A stretch of 64,000 bases of DNA, taken from contig NZ_BNEA01000008.1 in NCBI RefSeq assembly GCF_016860525.1, positions 1 through 64,000 on the forward strand, given 5' to 3'. Below, piece after piece: positions 24,901 to 29,963 of the stretch; position 1 is the first letter of the stretch; every line of letters begins with the position of its first letter. Source of the DNA: Streptomyces rubradiris (lineage in GTDB: Bacteria; Actinomycetota; Actinomycetes; Streptomycetales; Streptomycetaceae). The position numbers were made by a program, and so were the translations under genes. The notes below the pieces were generated by a model. The model did not search any database. It had not been told where the DNA came from and worked only from the letters and a program-made list of their open reading frames with translations.

Positions 24901-25335
24901 CTGCTGCGCGGGCTGGTCCGGCCGCGGCGGCGGCCCGCCTACCGGGCGGCGGCCGGCGCGGAGAGGGCCGACCGGTGGTCGCAGCTCCTGAGTGCGCAGG
25001 CCGGTGCGGACCGGGAGAAGACCGTACTGGACCTGGTGCAGGCGCAGCTGGTTGGGGTCCTTGGACTCGACCCGGAGGAACCGGTCGAGCCCGAGCGCGG
25101 CTTCTTCGAGTCCGGCCTGGACTCCGTGATGGCGATCGAACTGGCCCGGCGGCTCAACAGCCACGCCGGCACCGCGCTCACCCCGGCCGGGGTGTTCAAC
25201 CACCCGACCCCCGCGGCGCTGACCCGACATCTCGTCGAGCTGATCGAGACGGCCGGGCGCCGCGTACCCGTCGCCGTCCCTCACCGGTCACACCGAAGTC
25301 AAGCCGGAGGATCCGGGCCCAGGACGGTCAGGTGA
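9964..25335 (+). CDS. Trimodular type I polyketide synthase, probable terminal subunit
   Basis: A 5,123-residue PKS with an N-terminal docking helix (1-34) and three KS-AT-DH-KR-ACP modules. KS Cys residues are 207, 1948 and 3630 with both His each; KS1 reads TMCSSS but is complete. AT1 (GHSQG, YASH at 755) and AT3 (YASH at 4177) predict methylmalonyl-CoA. AT2 (GHSVG, HAFH at 2501) predicts malonyl-CoA. DH1 keeps His963 and its Asp. DH2 lacks the tyrosine loop. DH3 lacks the catalytic His. KR1 and KR2 are complete B-type (LDD). KR3 has lost its glycine motif, Ser and Tyr. ACP Ser residues are 1712, 3412 and 5054. About 35 residues follow the last helix, with no thioesterase and no docking bundle. 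GTG 9964 is preferred because a -10 box abuts it; TTG 9955 is the alternative. Confidence 0.96.
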   Translation: MSTTEEDLIRALRESVKETARLKQRNSQLLAAASEPIAVVSMGCRFAGGIAGPKDFWRVVSEGADVYTPFPTDRGWDLANLYDPDPDTPGTTYVDQGAFLHDAAEFDARFFGISPQEATAMDPQQRQLLEVCWETIEHAGIDPDSLRGTATGVYAGIVHQDYAPDIAGAEGFLSLERALGSAGGIASGRVAYCLGLEGPAVTVDTMCSSSLVAIHLASQALRRGECTMALAGGSTVMATPGGFVGFARQRGLARDGRCKSFAAAADGSSWAEGVGVVLLERLSDAQRNGHQVLAVIRGSAVNQDGASNGLTAPNGPAQQRVIRAALAAAGLTADEVDAVEAHGTGTTLGDPIEAQALLSTYGRGRDPERPLLLGSVKSVLGHTQGASGVAAVIKTVLSLRHRYLPATLHVDAPTPQVDWSPGTVELLTEGRAWPDTGRPARSGISSFGASGTNVHMILEEVPAEPVPAGRDADGGALPFVVTAKTATALAGLGRRLGDTVDESTALGDLAHALTTGRAVHSHRAVVVARTRDELRAGLAQVAEGRTGPAVISGSAGTSGPGKVVFVFPGQGTQWTGMGRQLLDTSPVFAARIAECQQAFEPWVDWSLVDVLRGEAPETLERVDVVQPVCFAMMLGMAAVWESLGVVPDAVVGHSQGEIAAACVSGALSLADAARVVTLRSQAIAELLPAGGGMASLQLSQDAARTLIEPWGGRLQTAALNGPSSVVIAGEDTALDELAAQLADSDIRFRRIPVDYASHSHYVESVRSALLADLAAVTSTAPRTPFYSTVEPGWRDEQPFDADYWYRNLRQPVLFEPAIRELITHDHRVFIELGAHPVLLPSISETAAELDADVLAVGSIRRDEDGPARLAASAAEVFVRGTPVNWPALLPEGAGAVRVELPTYPFDHQRYWITMPTTAAGAESLGQVTSGHPLLGAVVELPQTNGVVCTSRLSLATHPWLAGHRIQDNVLVPGTAYVDLAIQVGDQLGYGVLDELVIEAPLVLAADASVSLQVAVGAPDATGRRRVEVHSSRADGEWTRHAAGHLQADAHDQTPGGGFDFGQWPPPGAVPEPVDDFYDSLAERGYQYGSAFAGLTAVWRRGEEIFAEAALPADHRDDVDRFGIHPALFDAALHANAFHRRADDRNVLPFAWNGVRLHAGGAVALRVRVAPCGPDALSFDAADGTGAPVLSMESLVSLPITDVNGQPGGRTPHSLWQVDWTPLPPPAPAPATARKHQAVVETSGDVVRLALDDELGEPRPDFAVLDVVPGAGAQTEPLPLLGRVLEVVQAWLEEPALAPVPLVVVTRGAVPASGPVADPAGAAVWGLVRSAQAEHPDRILLVDMELDGDRDGAVTAGLASGEAQVAVRGDAVLAPRLGRAALTGQPAAAGFTDGGTVLITGGTGVLGALLARHLVGEHGVRRLVLAGRRGADADGMAELVAELGDLGACVEVAACDVTDREALTALLAAVPAEHRLTGVIHAAGVLDDAVITGLDPHRLARVFAPKAAALRLLDELTRDDPPEVFAVFSSAASVFGSAGQGNYAAANAYAEAIVSARAAGGLPAVALAWGLWSPATGMTGRLADVDRTRMSRGGVRPLPPAEALAGFDAGIRAGLPLLVPIGLDLGAVRAEAGANGTVPALFRTLVRPPRPTARAGADEPRGALSRRLAGLTSEEQTELVLALVRTEVTTVLGITDLDASFDDSRFGEIGFDSLTAVELRNRLTAAAAVKLPATLIFDYPTPRQLAGHLIEKVQGSATGAAAPALHAPGHTLPASDDPVVIVGMACRLPGGITTPAEFWDLVAEGRDGMSPLPADRGWETDRLLGTDPDQAGTTYARQGGFLHDAGYFDAGLFGISPREATAMDPQQRLLLETTWEALETAGVDPSSLRGEPVGVYTGMSIHDYLGDLTRVPAEFEGFTTTATAGSVASGRVSYVFGLEGPAMTVDTACSSSLVAIHLAAQALRQGECETALAGGVAVMGSPVGLTGFSRARGLAADGRCKAFAAAADGTVLSEGVGVLVLERLSTARRKGHRPLAVVRGSAINQDGASNGLTAPNSLAQQRVIRAALAASGIGPDEVDAVEAHGTGTTLGDPSEAQALIATYGHGRPAQRPLWLGSVKSNLGHTQAAAGVTAVIKMVEAIRHGHLPPTLFVDEPTPHVDWSEGAVRLLTEGRPWPDADRPRRAGISSFGISGTNAHLILEQIPEPAAPEEDGDNAPAVLPFVLSAQSATALAGQAAQLRTAVEQGVPLSGTARTLLAGRALLAHRAVVAAADRDALLAGLDTVAAGEAGPGTAVGAAFAGAGASVVFVFPGQGAQRPGMGRALYDRFPVYAAAFDDACARLDERLAGAADRSVRDVVFARPDSPEAAALDQTVYTQAALFAVETALFRLVESWGVRPALLLGHSVGEIAAAHAAGLLSLDDAATVVAARGRLMQALPAGGAMAAVAATEEELRPFLTEGVSLAAVNDPASAVLSGDEDAVDAAVRTLREQGRKVHRLPVSHAFHSARMDPMLAEFRTAIADVVWRPARIAVVAHDGADLTDPDHWVDHVRRTVRFADGVRTALDRGGRLFVELGPGAGLSAPILETAARSGYEPVCVPALRDGQAEPDTMISSMAALFVRGVPMDWHPLVPADAPDVLLPTYAFDRRHYWLPPAPGAANAADLGQSRVEHPLLSAIVPVPDTGGLIGTARLALTTHPWLAAHRLHEVETLPAAALVDLAVRVGDELGYGVLGNLTLETPLTIPAETTVRLEIVVGADDGGSRPFTVYGARDSEENWVRHAGGTLEAGAVTDPGPVQPWPPSGAEQVTSGPETPERSRLLGLWRRGEDTFVEVALADEEEPDTFGLDPALLDAVTRAVLDPASAATRWESVVLHATGARRLRAHLTRLDHDRWSLRATDETGRAVLSARSVHSTPVRPEDVGARPPQAMYRLMWHPVATPAVPPGHPAAVSVTSAEDVAALAAGPGRPTAAVYDVPTGTSHPAAVLADVLGLLQAWQRHAPADTRLVVRTEGAVDGGTGGLTDATGAAVWGLTRAAQAEMPGVLLLDVEPGLDTAPALATALAVDEPQLAARTDGFRVPRLAAAGAPAAEPASWNPDGTVLITGGTGSLGALVALHLVRTRGVRRLLLASRRGAAADGTEALVAELSAQGAETSVISCDVADRDAVAAMLAAIPPEHPLTAVVHTAGVLDDGLVAAMTPARLDAVFGPKADAARHLEELTRDHDLAAFVTFSSAAGLLGSAGQANYAAANAYLDGLMAIRRANGRNGVSLSWGLWAQDSGITLHLTDADRARMRRAGVSPLRPEEGLMLFDAAVDSGEAHLVPIKLDLAAARAEAATGEPVQPLLRDLVRVRRRAGQAAGAGDLAGSLANRSVAEQERSLLSLVRARAALILGYASAEDIAPDAPFQSAGMDSLGAIELRNRLSAAAGFAMPASLIFDYPTPVELARFLRERLTDADTPAAAGAAVAASPADPIAVVGIGCRLPGGVRGPDGLWDLLTARGEGRSAVPTDRGWDLSTIPVEAGGFLTDAAEFDAGFFGISPREATAMDPQQRLLLEVVWEAFEDAGLDPAAHRGSDVGVFVGVMGEGYGMNGGDPQTDGLRVTGGALSVASGRVSYTYGFTGPAISVDTACSSSLVAMHLAMQALRNGECSLAVVGGVTVMATPNAYLEFAKAGGLAADGRCKAYSASADGTSWSEGVGVVLLQRLPDAEAQGSTVGAVIRGSAVNQDGASNGLTAPNGLAQQRVIQRALAAAGLAPSDVDVVEGHGTGTRLGDPIEAQALQATYGRRGTAQPLWLGSVKSNIGHTQAAAGVAGVIKMVLALRHQTLPATLHADMPSTEVDWSGDTVRLLTVARPWPARPDRPRRAGVSAFGASGTNAHVILEEPPRRGTASGPAESGGGGILPFTVSAGDPGRLAAAATRLADTVENRRPPLPDLAAALAFGRTKHRERATVLAADHAELARRLRSLAAGETEPDVITGRAGPGTGAVFVFPGQGGGWAGMGRELMAESAEFREWVHRCQELLDTYDCDWTLEEALGGADDLSRTDVVQPAAFVMMTGLAQLWARAGVTPDVVIGSSQGELAAACVAGLLSLDDALRICVVRSRLAAALPPTGGMLVLGVGRTRAQELLSAYGGRLELAAVNGPAMVGVSGEADAIEHLAAFAAEQEIWFRRLRADYASHSFLVDELERPMLAQLDGVGERPAHGLVGSCRFYSTVESRWIGPDEVLDAGYWFRNLRRPVELEGAVREVTTEMRAVIEVSPHPGLVSSILDVIADTGRPVGVIGTLRRDQGGPRQVLTALAEAFAIGLPVDWSAVVPGDGPAWRELCRDLPTHPFDHRRYWLRGGTVAAADEAAHPLLTTVAALPGSGGVLAAGRLSANHPWLTGAVPASTWIELVIRAGDEVDCGTVAELDLVEPLRLDRSDARQVQVVVARADLTGRRPVQVRTGSDRSGWTLNATGVLSPGPAAAAPAETGTGPLSWPPAGADPVTPAGLPDCVRGVWRRGEETFLEVILPNELREEADGFGIHPLLLDAATRATGEATSWREVELHATGAVSVRVALRPAEDGIALTAVDESGLPVLTAGRIATRPVHEPRPSGPGDVLRTVWFPLDHEPAAGPPRTVVVDSDDDLLDPTALAAAVAVLDVLPGEPPAAACRRALAVTQAWLDEPELAGHRLVVRTRNAVSAEPVAVLDPAAAAVRGMIAAIQAEYPDRFVLVDVEPGADPDAGLGPVLAADAAQAAVRAGRVHVPRLVAVNEAGPAVRPLDPDGTVLIVGGTDGTGSRVARHLAADHGVRHLVLADPQGADTPRSAALADELAALSASVSVVACDVTDRDALHRLLSAIPADHPLTGVVHAAETADRTPLGELDPERLDAVLGARSDSLRHLAELAAGRELALFAVVTTAAELTGPADQAATAAADGLARAAAASCGARVPVLASADGPGLSALSAAIGTAEQFPVPGRPDQWGAPVPGRPVPPLLRGLVRPRRRPAYRAAAGAERADRWSQLLSAQAGADREKTVLDLVQAQLVGVLGLDPEEPVEPERGFFESGLDSVMAIELARRLNSHAGTALTPAGVFNHPTPAALTRHLVELIETAGRRVPVAVPHRSHRSQAGGSGPRTVR

Positions 25336-26083
25336 GCGCCCGGCCAAGATGCCGGGCGAAGAACCGGACCGCGCTGTCGGTCTCGAACCGGGGCATCTCA
25401 TGGTGCTTGCCCGCATTGGCGTGCAACGTCTTCTCCTGCGAGGCGAAGGCATCGAACAGCGCGAGGCCGGCCTCGCGCGGGACGTCCTCGTCGTCCCACT
25501 GCAGGTCGAACTCGATCGGGACGGTGATCCGCTTCGCCGTCTCCGCCAGGGCATCGGGCCAGTGCAGGCCGAAGACCGCGGCCGTGATCCTGGGCTCGGC
25601 CGCCACCAGCGGCACCCCGATCGCGGTGCCCAGGTTGACGCCGAAGTAGCCCACCGGTCCATCGGCGCCGATCTCCGCAAGCTCCTGAAGGGAGTCCAGG
25701 GCCGCCCGCCACTCGGGCACGGCCAGCTCCGCCAGATACATGCTGTAGCGCCGGGCATCCGGGCCCTCCGGCCTGCCGGCCGCCTTCGCCTCGGACAGCG
25801 CGGCGAGCTCTTGCTCGTCGCGCGCCGTACGCGGCCGGTCGCCGTGACCGGGCGCGTCGATGACGGCGACATGGAACCCGCCGTCGGTCACGAAGCGCCG
25901 TGCCCGGCCCGTCATCGCCGGATGCTTCTTGTGGTTGCCCCCTCCGTGGCCCATCAGCACCAGGGGTGCCCGATCGGCGCCGGCGGCCGGCGACCAGAGA
26001 ACACCGGGGACCTCACCCATGAGGAAATCGCGCTCGACGACGCCGTTCGACGACGACTCGGCGGTGAACCGCAGAGAGTGCAT
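25328..26083 (-). CDS. Alpha/beta-hydrolase with Asn at the nucleophile position
   Basis: A 251-residue alpha/beta-hydrolase fold related to dienelactone-hydrolase-like enzymes. MGHGGGNH near residue 45 resembles the oxyanion loop. The DAPGHGDR segment and a late KHHEMPRF with the presumptive catalytic His are visible. The nucleophile elbow reads GVNLG at 148-152, so Asn150 stands where family members usually have Ser. The ATG at 26083 has AAAGG eight bases upstream. The gene converges on the PKS and overlaps its 3' end by eight bases. It may be inactive as a hydrolase, use another nucleophile, or have a non-hydrolytic role. No specific function is assigned. Confidence 0.85.
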   Translation of the reverse strand: MHSLRFTAESSSNGVVERDFLMGEVPGVLWSPAAGADRAPLVLMGHGGGNHKKHPAMTGRARRFVTDGGFHVAVIDAPGHGDRPRTARDEQELAALSEAKAAGRPEGPDARRYSMYLAELAVPEWRAALDSLQELAEIGADGPVGYFGVNLGTAIGVPLVAAEPRITAAVFGLHWPDALAETAKRITVPIEFDLQWDDEDVPREAGLALFDAFASQEKTLHANAGKHHEMPRFETDSAVRFFARHLGRALT

Positions 26084-26239
26084 AGGGGTTGCCTTTCGAG
26101 AAGGGCCGTTGACCGAGGAGTTGCCGCGATGCCGTGGTCCGCGACCTCTTTGGCACACGCTCCCGCCAAAGGCGCCTGCGGCGACTGCCGCGCCGACGCC
26201 TCAGGGCGGCCCGGCGGGAGCGCCGGCGGTCCGCACTCC

Positions 26240-27529
26240 TCAGCCGTGGCTGGCCACGTCCAGATCCTGACCGGTCAACTGCTTCCACATGACTGCCAGT
26301 TCGATGCGCGACTTGGCACCGACCTTCTGGAAGACTTTGCGGAGGTGGAAGGCGACGGTGTGACGCGACAGGTACATCTGGCCGCCGACCTCGGCGTTCG
26401 TCAGTCCACTCGCCACCAGCTCAGCCACCGCGTATTCGGTGTCGGTCAGCACGGAGATCCGGCTGCTGGGCCAGAACCTCGCCGCGGTCTTGGGCGCGTC
26501 GCTGCGCCGCAACTTGCTGCGGACCCGGGACGAGTCGCGCGGGGAGCCCGCGTCCGCGTACGAGCGCATGGCCGTCTCGTAGTGCATGCACGCCTGCCGG
26601 AACCCTCCGGCGCTCTCGGACAGGAGATCGCCGATGTCCTCGTTCGCCGAGGAGCGGGTCCGCTCGTCGCAGTCGGAGGCGGCGACCTGCTGGAGCAGGC
26701 TGATGTCCCTCTCAAGCAGCGCCTCAAGGTGCAGGGCGGCGGTCGCGATGGCGTGAATGCCCGGGTTCTCCGCGGCGAGCACCGCCGCGCAACGCCGGCC
26801 ACGCTCGGCGGTCTCCCGGTCGTCGGCCCGCAGCAGAATCCGCACGAGGAACGACGCCGCCGAGGGCTCGGACAGCAGAAGGCCCCGGGCCGACGACTCG
26901 GACGTGAGGAGCCCGCGGGCGAGCGGTACGGCGACCTCCCAGCCCTTTTCCGCCTCGATGATCTGGACGACGAGCCAGGCGGGGGAGTTCCAGGGAAAGG
27001 TGTCCCGGCCCCACAGCCCCTCCCGGCCGAAAATCACGTCCTCCTTGATCTGATTGGCATGATGAATCATCGTGGCGAGTTCGCCACGGCGCATCGCGGT
27101 GATCGCGCGGACCATGCTCCCGATCGAGGCCCACGACGCGAGAACCGGGTCGTCCGCCACGGCCATTCCCGTGTCACACAGGCTGATGGCCTCGTCGATG
27201 CGGCCGTCACAGAGGGCGATCTTGGCCCTGACCAGGTCCATCACCGCGTTGATGGCGGGGTCGTCGAGTACCGCGGCGGCTTGGCGCACCGCACGCCGGG
27301 CCTCGTCGATACGCCGGAGATTGGTCAGCAGCAGCGCGAGCTGCAGGCTCGCCAGCGCGGTGCAGCGCTCACTGCCCTGCCGGCATCTGGCCGCCGCCGC
27401 CGCCTCGGCCAGAGCGATGGCGGAGATGACGTCGCCCTCAAGCCAGACCGAACCGGCTGTGCGCAGGATTTCAAGGTTGATGCAATGGTGCGTGGAGAGG
27501 CATGACGCGGTGAGACCCGTTATATACAA
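26240..27529 (-). CDS. LuxR-family regulator, LAL-like but without ATPase domain
   Basis: A 429-residue regulator. A C-terminal LuxR helix-turn-helix spans about residues 365-420 (LTDTEYAVAELVASGLTNAE, then YLSRHTVAFHLRKVF). The preceding 350 residues are helical and TPR-like, as in the second half of large LAL activators. The N-terminal Walker ATPase of LAL proteins is missing, so it is either a truncated LAL or a short relative. The open frame starts with TTG at 27529, five bases after a run of six G. No better start is evident, so the N-terminus is uncertain. It is one of two candidate pathway regulators, with the SARP at 42243, that could read the shared promoter elements. Confidence 0.82.
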   Translation of the reverse strand: MYITGLTASCLSTHHCINLEILRTAGSVWLEGDVISAIALAEAAAAARCRQGSERCTALASLQLALLLTNLRRIDEARRAVRQAAAVLDDPAINAVMDLVRAKIALCDGRIDEAISLCDTGMAVADDPVLASWASIGSMVRAITAMRRGELATMIHHANQIKEDVIFGREGLWGRDTFPWNSPAWLVVQIIEAEKGWEVAVPLARGLLTSESSARGLLLSEPSAASFLVRILLRADDRETAERGRRCAAVLAAENPGIHAIATAALHLEALLERDISLLQQVAASDCDERTRSSANEDIGDLLSESAGGFRQACMHYETAMRSYADAGSPRDSSRVRSKLRRSDAPKTAARFWPSSRISVLTDTEYAVAELVASGLTNAEVGGQMYLSRHTVAFHLRKVFQKVGAKSRIELAVMWKQLTGQDLDVASHG

Positions 27530-28174
27530 TCGAACCCCCCAGAATTCTTAGGCGCGCTTTGAAACGACGTGTGCCAATTGATTTCTGAACTGCTCCATTG
27601 CTCAAAGTCAAACCTTATTCGGGCATGATGACGCTATGCGGATGATCACCCCCCATGGGCAAATTTGACGATACCCCATGACTGTGGCCTGTCAAGGTCG
27701 ACTCACCGTGCATTGGCAACGCCGACTTTCGATCAAGTCCGCCGGAGAGGGCTTGACGGATCCCGCCGGGCGGTGATCCATTCGTGGATCGCATTTGGTG
27801 ATTTTTGTCACTGAAGCTGCCGATTGGATCACGTCGCGATAAAGAAAAGCTGACCCGGCGTGACGTGCGTTTTCGCTCCCCGGGGGGCTCGACCGCGCGT
27901 GGCACGTGGACCGTTGCGCGACCGCGGCCAGAGACTGTCAACCCGGGTAGTTGTCGTCGTTGCCGAGCGGTTGCCACGATGGCGCACACGGCCGGCGCGA
28001 TCCGCGCCCGGCGTAATCGAGAGGCGCCCGATGCCCGGAGGTGCTGCTGAGCGGACTGGTCACCGGGGTTCTCGGCGAACGCGTCACCGGAGTTCTCGGC
28101 GAACGCGCACTTCTGTTGTCTGCTCGACGGCAGTGAGTGGGCCTCCCTGATTTCCGGAAAGCGAAGGAAGAATA
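27530..28174. promoter_or_regulatory. Non-coding spacer with operator-like inverted repeats
   Basis: These 645 bases between the LuxR gene and a small ORF are clearly less GC-rich than their surroundings, and I see no convincing gene. The octamer GTGATCCA (27773-27780) is repeated inverted as TGGATCAC (27825-27832), with another TGGATC at 27785-27790 making a close palindrome. A TTGACG (27753-27758) lies just upstream. Two 24-base tandem copies with one mismatch lie at 28060-28107. The region probably holds divergent promoters and a regulator site. Confidence 0.45.
28060..28107. repeat. Tandem 24-base direct repeat (two units)
   Basis: Units at 28060-28083 and 28084-28107 differ at one base (G or A at the eighth position). 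They lie 68 bases upstream of the small ORF at 28175. They could be an operator array or a slippage product. No coding role is evident. Confidence 0.75.
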
Positions 28175-28417
28175 GTGGGCTCCTGGTTCATGCGCCTTTT
28201 CCGTCGATGGGTCAAGCTCGCCGCACCGCTTCATTCGAATTCCTCGTACGCGGCATCGATATTCGCCTGCAGTGTCATTTCGACAGAGTTCTATCTGCTC
28301 ACCATGTCGATTCCCGTCGATGTCGACGACCCGCATCGCCGGGTCCCTTTCTCTCCGGGTGTCGAGGTGGACATCGACGGTCTGTGGTTCCTCGACGACA
28401 ACGACGACGCCGACTAG
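28175..28417 (+). CDS. Small hypothetical ORF with acidic C-terminus
   Basis: An 80-residue frame starting at GTG 28175, with AAGGA six bases upstream. The N-terminus is basic and aromatic (MGSWFMRLFRRWVK). The middle is mildly hydrophobic with one Cys. The end is strongly acidic (WFLDDNDDAD). An internal ATG would give a 37-residue acidic peptide beginning MSIPVDVDD. I do not recognise a family. No RiPP-modifying enzyme is adjacent, so a precursor-peptide role is only a possibility. The gene lies between the regulatory spacer and the promoter of the FMN reductase. Confidence 0.35.
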   Translation: MGSWFMRLFRRWVKLAAPLHSNSSYAASIFACSVISTEFYLLTMSIPVDVDDPHRRVPFSPGVEVDIDGLWFLDDNDDAD

Positions 28418-28436
28418 CGGCGCGGTCCCTCGAACA

Positions 28437-28480
28437 GTCAGAGCGAGGGATTCCTCGGCGGCGAGGGAACGGCATACGCT
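28437..28480 (+). promoter_or_regulatory. Shared promoter element, FMN reductase
   Basis: GTCA (28437-28440), five bases, AGGGAT (28446-28451), 23 bases, TACGCT (28475-28480). This matches the element before the PKS and PhyH genes, with a variant -10. A leader of about 75 bases separates it from the TTG start at 28561. Confidence 0.55.
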
Positions 28481-28560
28481 CTCTCAAAGGGCCGGGCACG
28501 ACGCATGGCTCACATCATCGAACCAGCAGACCGTCACGAAATGAATGCGGGTGTGGTGAG

Positions 28561-29196
28561 TTGCGAATTCTGGGCGTTTCCGGATCGCTTCGCAAAGAGT
28601 CGTTCAACACCCAGCTCCTGACGGCCGTCAGGCTGTTGGCCCCGGCGGGGATGGAGATCGAGCTCTTCGACGGAATCGGCGATCTTCCCCTGTACAACCA
28701 GGACCTCGACACCCGGGAGGGCAGCCCGGCCCCGGTCACCCGGTGGCGCGACGCCGTCCGTGAGGCGGACGGTCTGATCATCGTCACACCGGAGTACAAC
28801 AGCTCGATTCCGGGCGTGGTCAAGAACGCGGTCGACTGGGCGTCCCGCCCCCTCATGAACGCCGCGTTGCACGGCAAGTGCGTGGTGACCATGGTGGCCA
28901 CCCCCGGGCGGGGCCTCGGCCGCAACGCGCTGACCGATCTGGGCCGCGTCCTGCACGACTGCCACGCGCAGGTGATCAGCGGGCCGTGGGTGGTGCTCAC
29001 CGAGGCCGAGGACAAGCTCGTCGACGTCGAGGACGAGCAGGGCCGGCTCGTCCCCACCCTGTGCGACCCGAGCGCCGCGCGTCTTGCCACGGTCCAGTTG
29101 AACGCGCTGGCTGCCGCGGTCGACGCGGGTGCCGGCGAACACGCCGTGGCTCCGCTGCGCTCCTACTTCGCCGCCGGCCGAGCGCGGAACAGCTAG
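28561..29196 (+). CDS. NADPH-dependent FMN reductase family oxidoreductase
   Basis: A 211-residue flavodoxin-like protein of the NADPH:FMN reductase/azoreductase family. The phosphate-binding GSLRKESFN loop is at the N-terminus. The family signature TPEYNSSIPGVVKNAVDW is intact. Such enzymes use NAD(P)H to reduce FMN or quinones, so it could supply reduced flavin to an oxygenase or reduce the quinone form of an ansamycin. The TTG at 28561 is chosen because the protein then begins directly with the first strand (RILGVSGS), and GGTG/GTGAG precedes it. Residues upstream in the same frame are not family-like. Confidence 0.85.
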   Translation: MRILGVSGSLRKESFNTQLLTAVRLLAPAGMEIELFDGIGDLPLYNQDLDTREGSPAPVTRWRDAVREADGLIIVTPEYNSSIPGVVKNAVDWASRPLMNAALHGKCVVTMVATPGRGLGRNALTDLGRVLHDCHAQVISGPWVVLTEAEDKLVDVEDEQGRLVPTLCDPSAARLATVQLNALAAAVDAGAGEHAVAPLRSYFAAGRARNS

Positions 29197-29315
29197 CCGG
29201 CCCCGGCCCCGGTCACGCTCGTGCGTGAGGGCCGCCGGCCGATCCGGCCCCCTGACCCGATGAACGCCCCCGGCCCCCGGGCACACGACGCCGCCGGTCA
29301 ACTCGGGGGCCGGCT

Positions 29316-29706
29316 TTGCCCGGTCCCGTTGAGTTTCGGCTGCGTCGAGTCGGTCCGCGCCCGGCCCGTAGTCCTCGGCAATCCCCGGTCCCCGGCCGCG
29401 ACCAAGATGCCGTCCAGCACCCGCCGCCCGCACCGGCCGGACGGTCCCTGGACTCCGACAGCGGCCTGCCGGTCGGTCACCCCCTCCACGAACTGCAACA
29501 CCGACACCGACGCCGGCCGCCCCGGCGACCAGGCCGGCCTGCCCCCGGCCGGGAACAGATCCGCGAACTCCTCGTCGCCGGACAGTTGCCCCAGCCCGTC
29601 GCGGATCCGGGATCGCCAGACCCTCCTTCGGGAACGCGGCCCGCGCCACCCGCACCGTCTCCGCCGGGACCTCGCTCGGCCCGCTCGGCCGCATCGACAC
29701 CCGCAC
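29316..29706 (-). pseudogene. IS1182-like transposase N-terminal fragment, frameshifted
   Basis: The minus strand begins with MRVSMRPSGPSEVPAETV and RVARAAFPKEG, then continues in another frame as IRDGLGQLSGDEEFADLFPA, WSPGR and SVLQFVEGVTDRQAA. This is the N-terminus of IS1182-family (DUF772) transposases common in Streptomyces. One extra C in the ATCCCGGATCC region breaks the frame. Homology ends after about 100 residues, so the catalytic domain is gone. It marks a past insertion between the FMN reductase and the questin-oxidase-like gene. Confidence 0.6.
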
Positions 29707-29721
29707 CCACCCCCTACGACA

Positions 29722-29764
29722 ACGTCGGCCTTCAAGACCACAACCAGGTCTTGAAGGCCGACGT
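29722..29764. repeat. Perfect 17-base hairpin
   Basis: Arms 29722-29738 and 29748-29764 are perfectly complementary around a nine-base loop. It lies just outside the 5' end of the transposase fragment. It could be a remnant of IS ends or a terminator; no T run follows. Confidence 0.7.
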
Positions 29765-29963
29765 CACGCGAGCTCCCGGATCGACCAACAGCGTCCCCGG
29801 CACCCGGCCGGGGGCGGTTTTTCCGACGGTGCGGCGGAGTCTGACGCCGCACGCCCGACGCACCAGGGCTACGGCACCGGCGGCCCGGTGCCGGAAGAGC
29901 TCAAGGCCTTCCGGACGACCGAACCGCGGACGGCGTCGGCTTCGGGACACGAAAGCCGGGCGG

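Larger units (their letters stand above)
29197..29963. other. Spacer containing insertion-sequence debris
   Basis: No intact gene is seen here. It holds a frameshifted transposase fragment (29316-29706, minus), a perfect hairpin (29722-29764) and a GC hairpin ahead of five T residues near 29796-29826 that could terminate plus-strand transcription. Confidence 0.55.

Noticed and set aside
28060..28107. Tandem 24-base repeat considered as a CRISPR array or a short repeat peptide
   Set aside because: There are only two adjoining units with no spacer. The possible 29-codon frame has no separate ribosome site and no homology.
29722..29764. Hairpin considered as an integron attC or attachment site
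   Set aside because: There is no integrase nearby and the arms are perfect without the bulges of attC. IS debris or a terminator is simpler.
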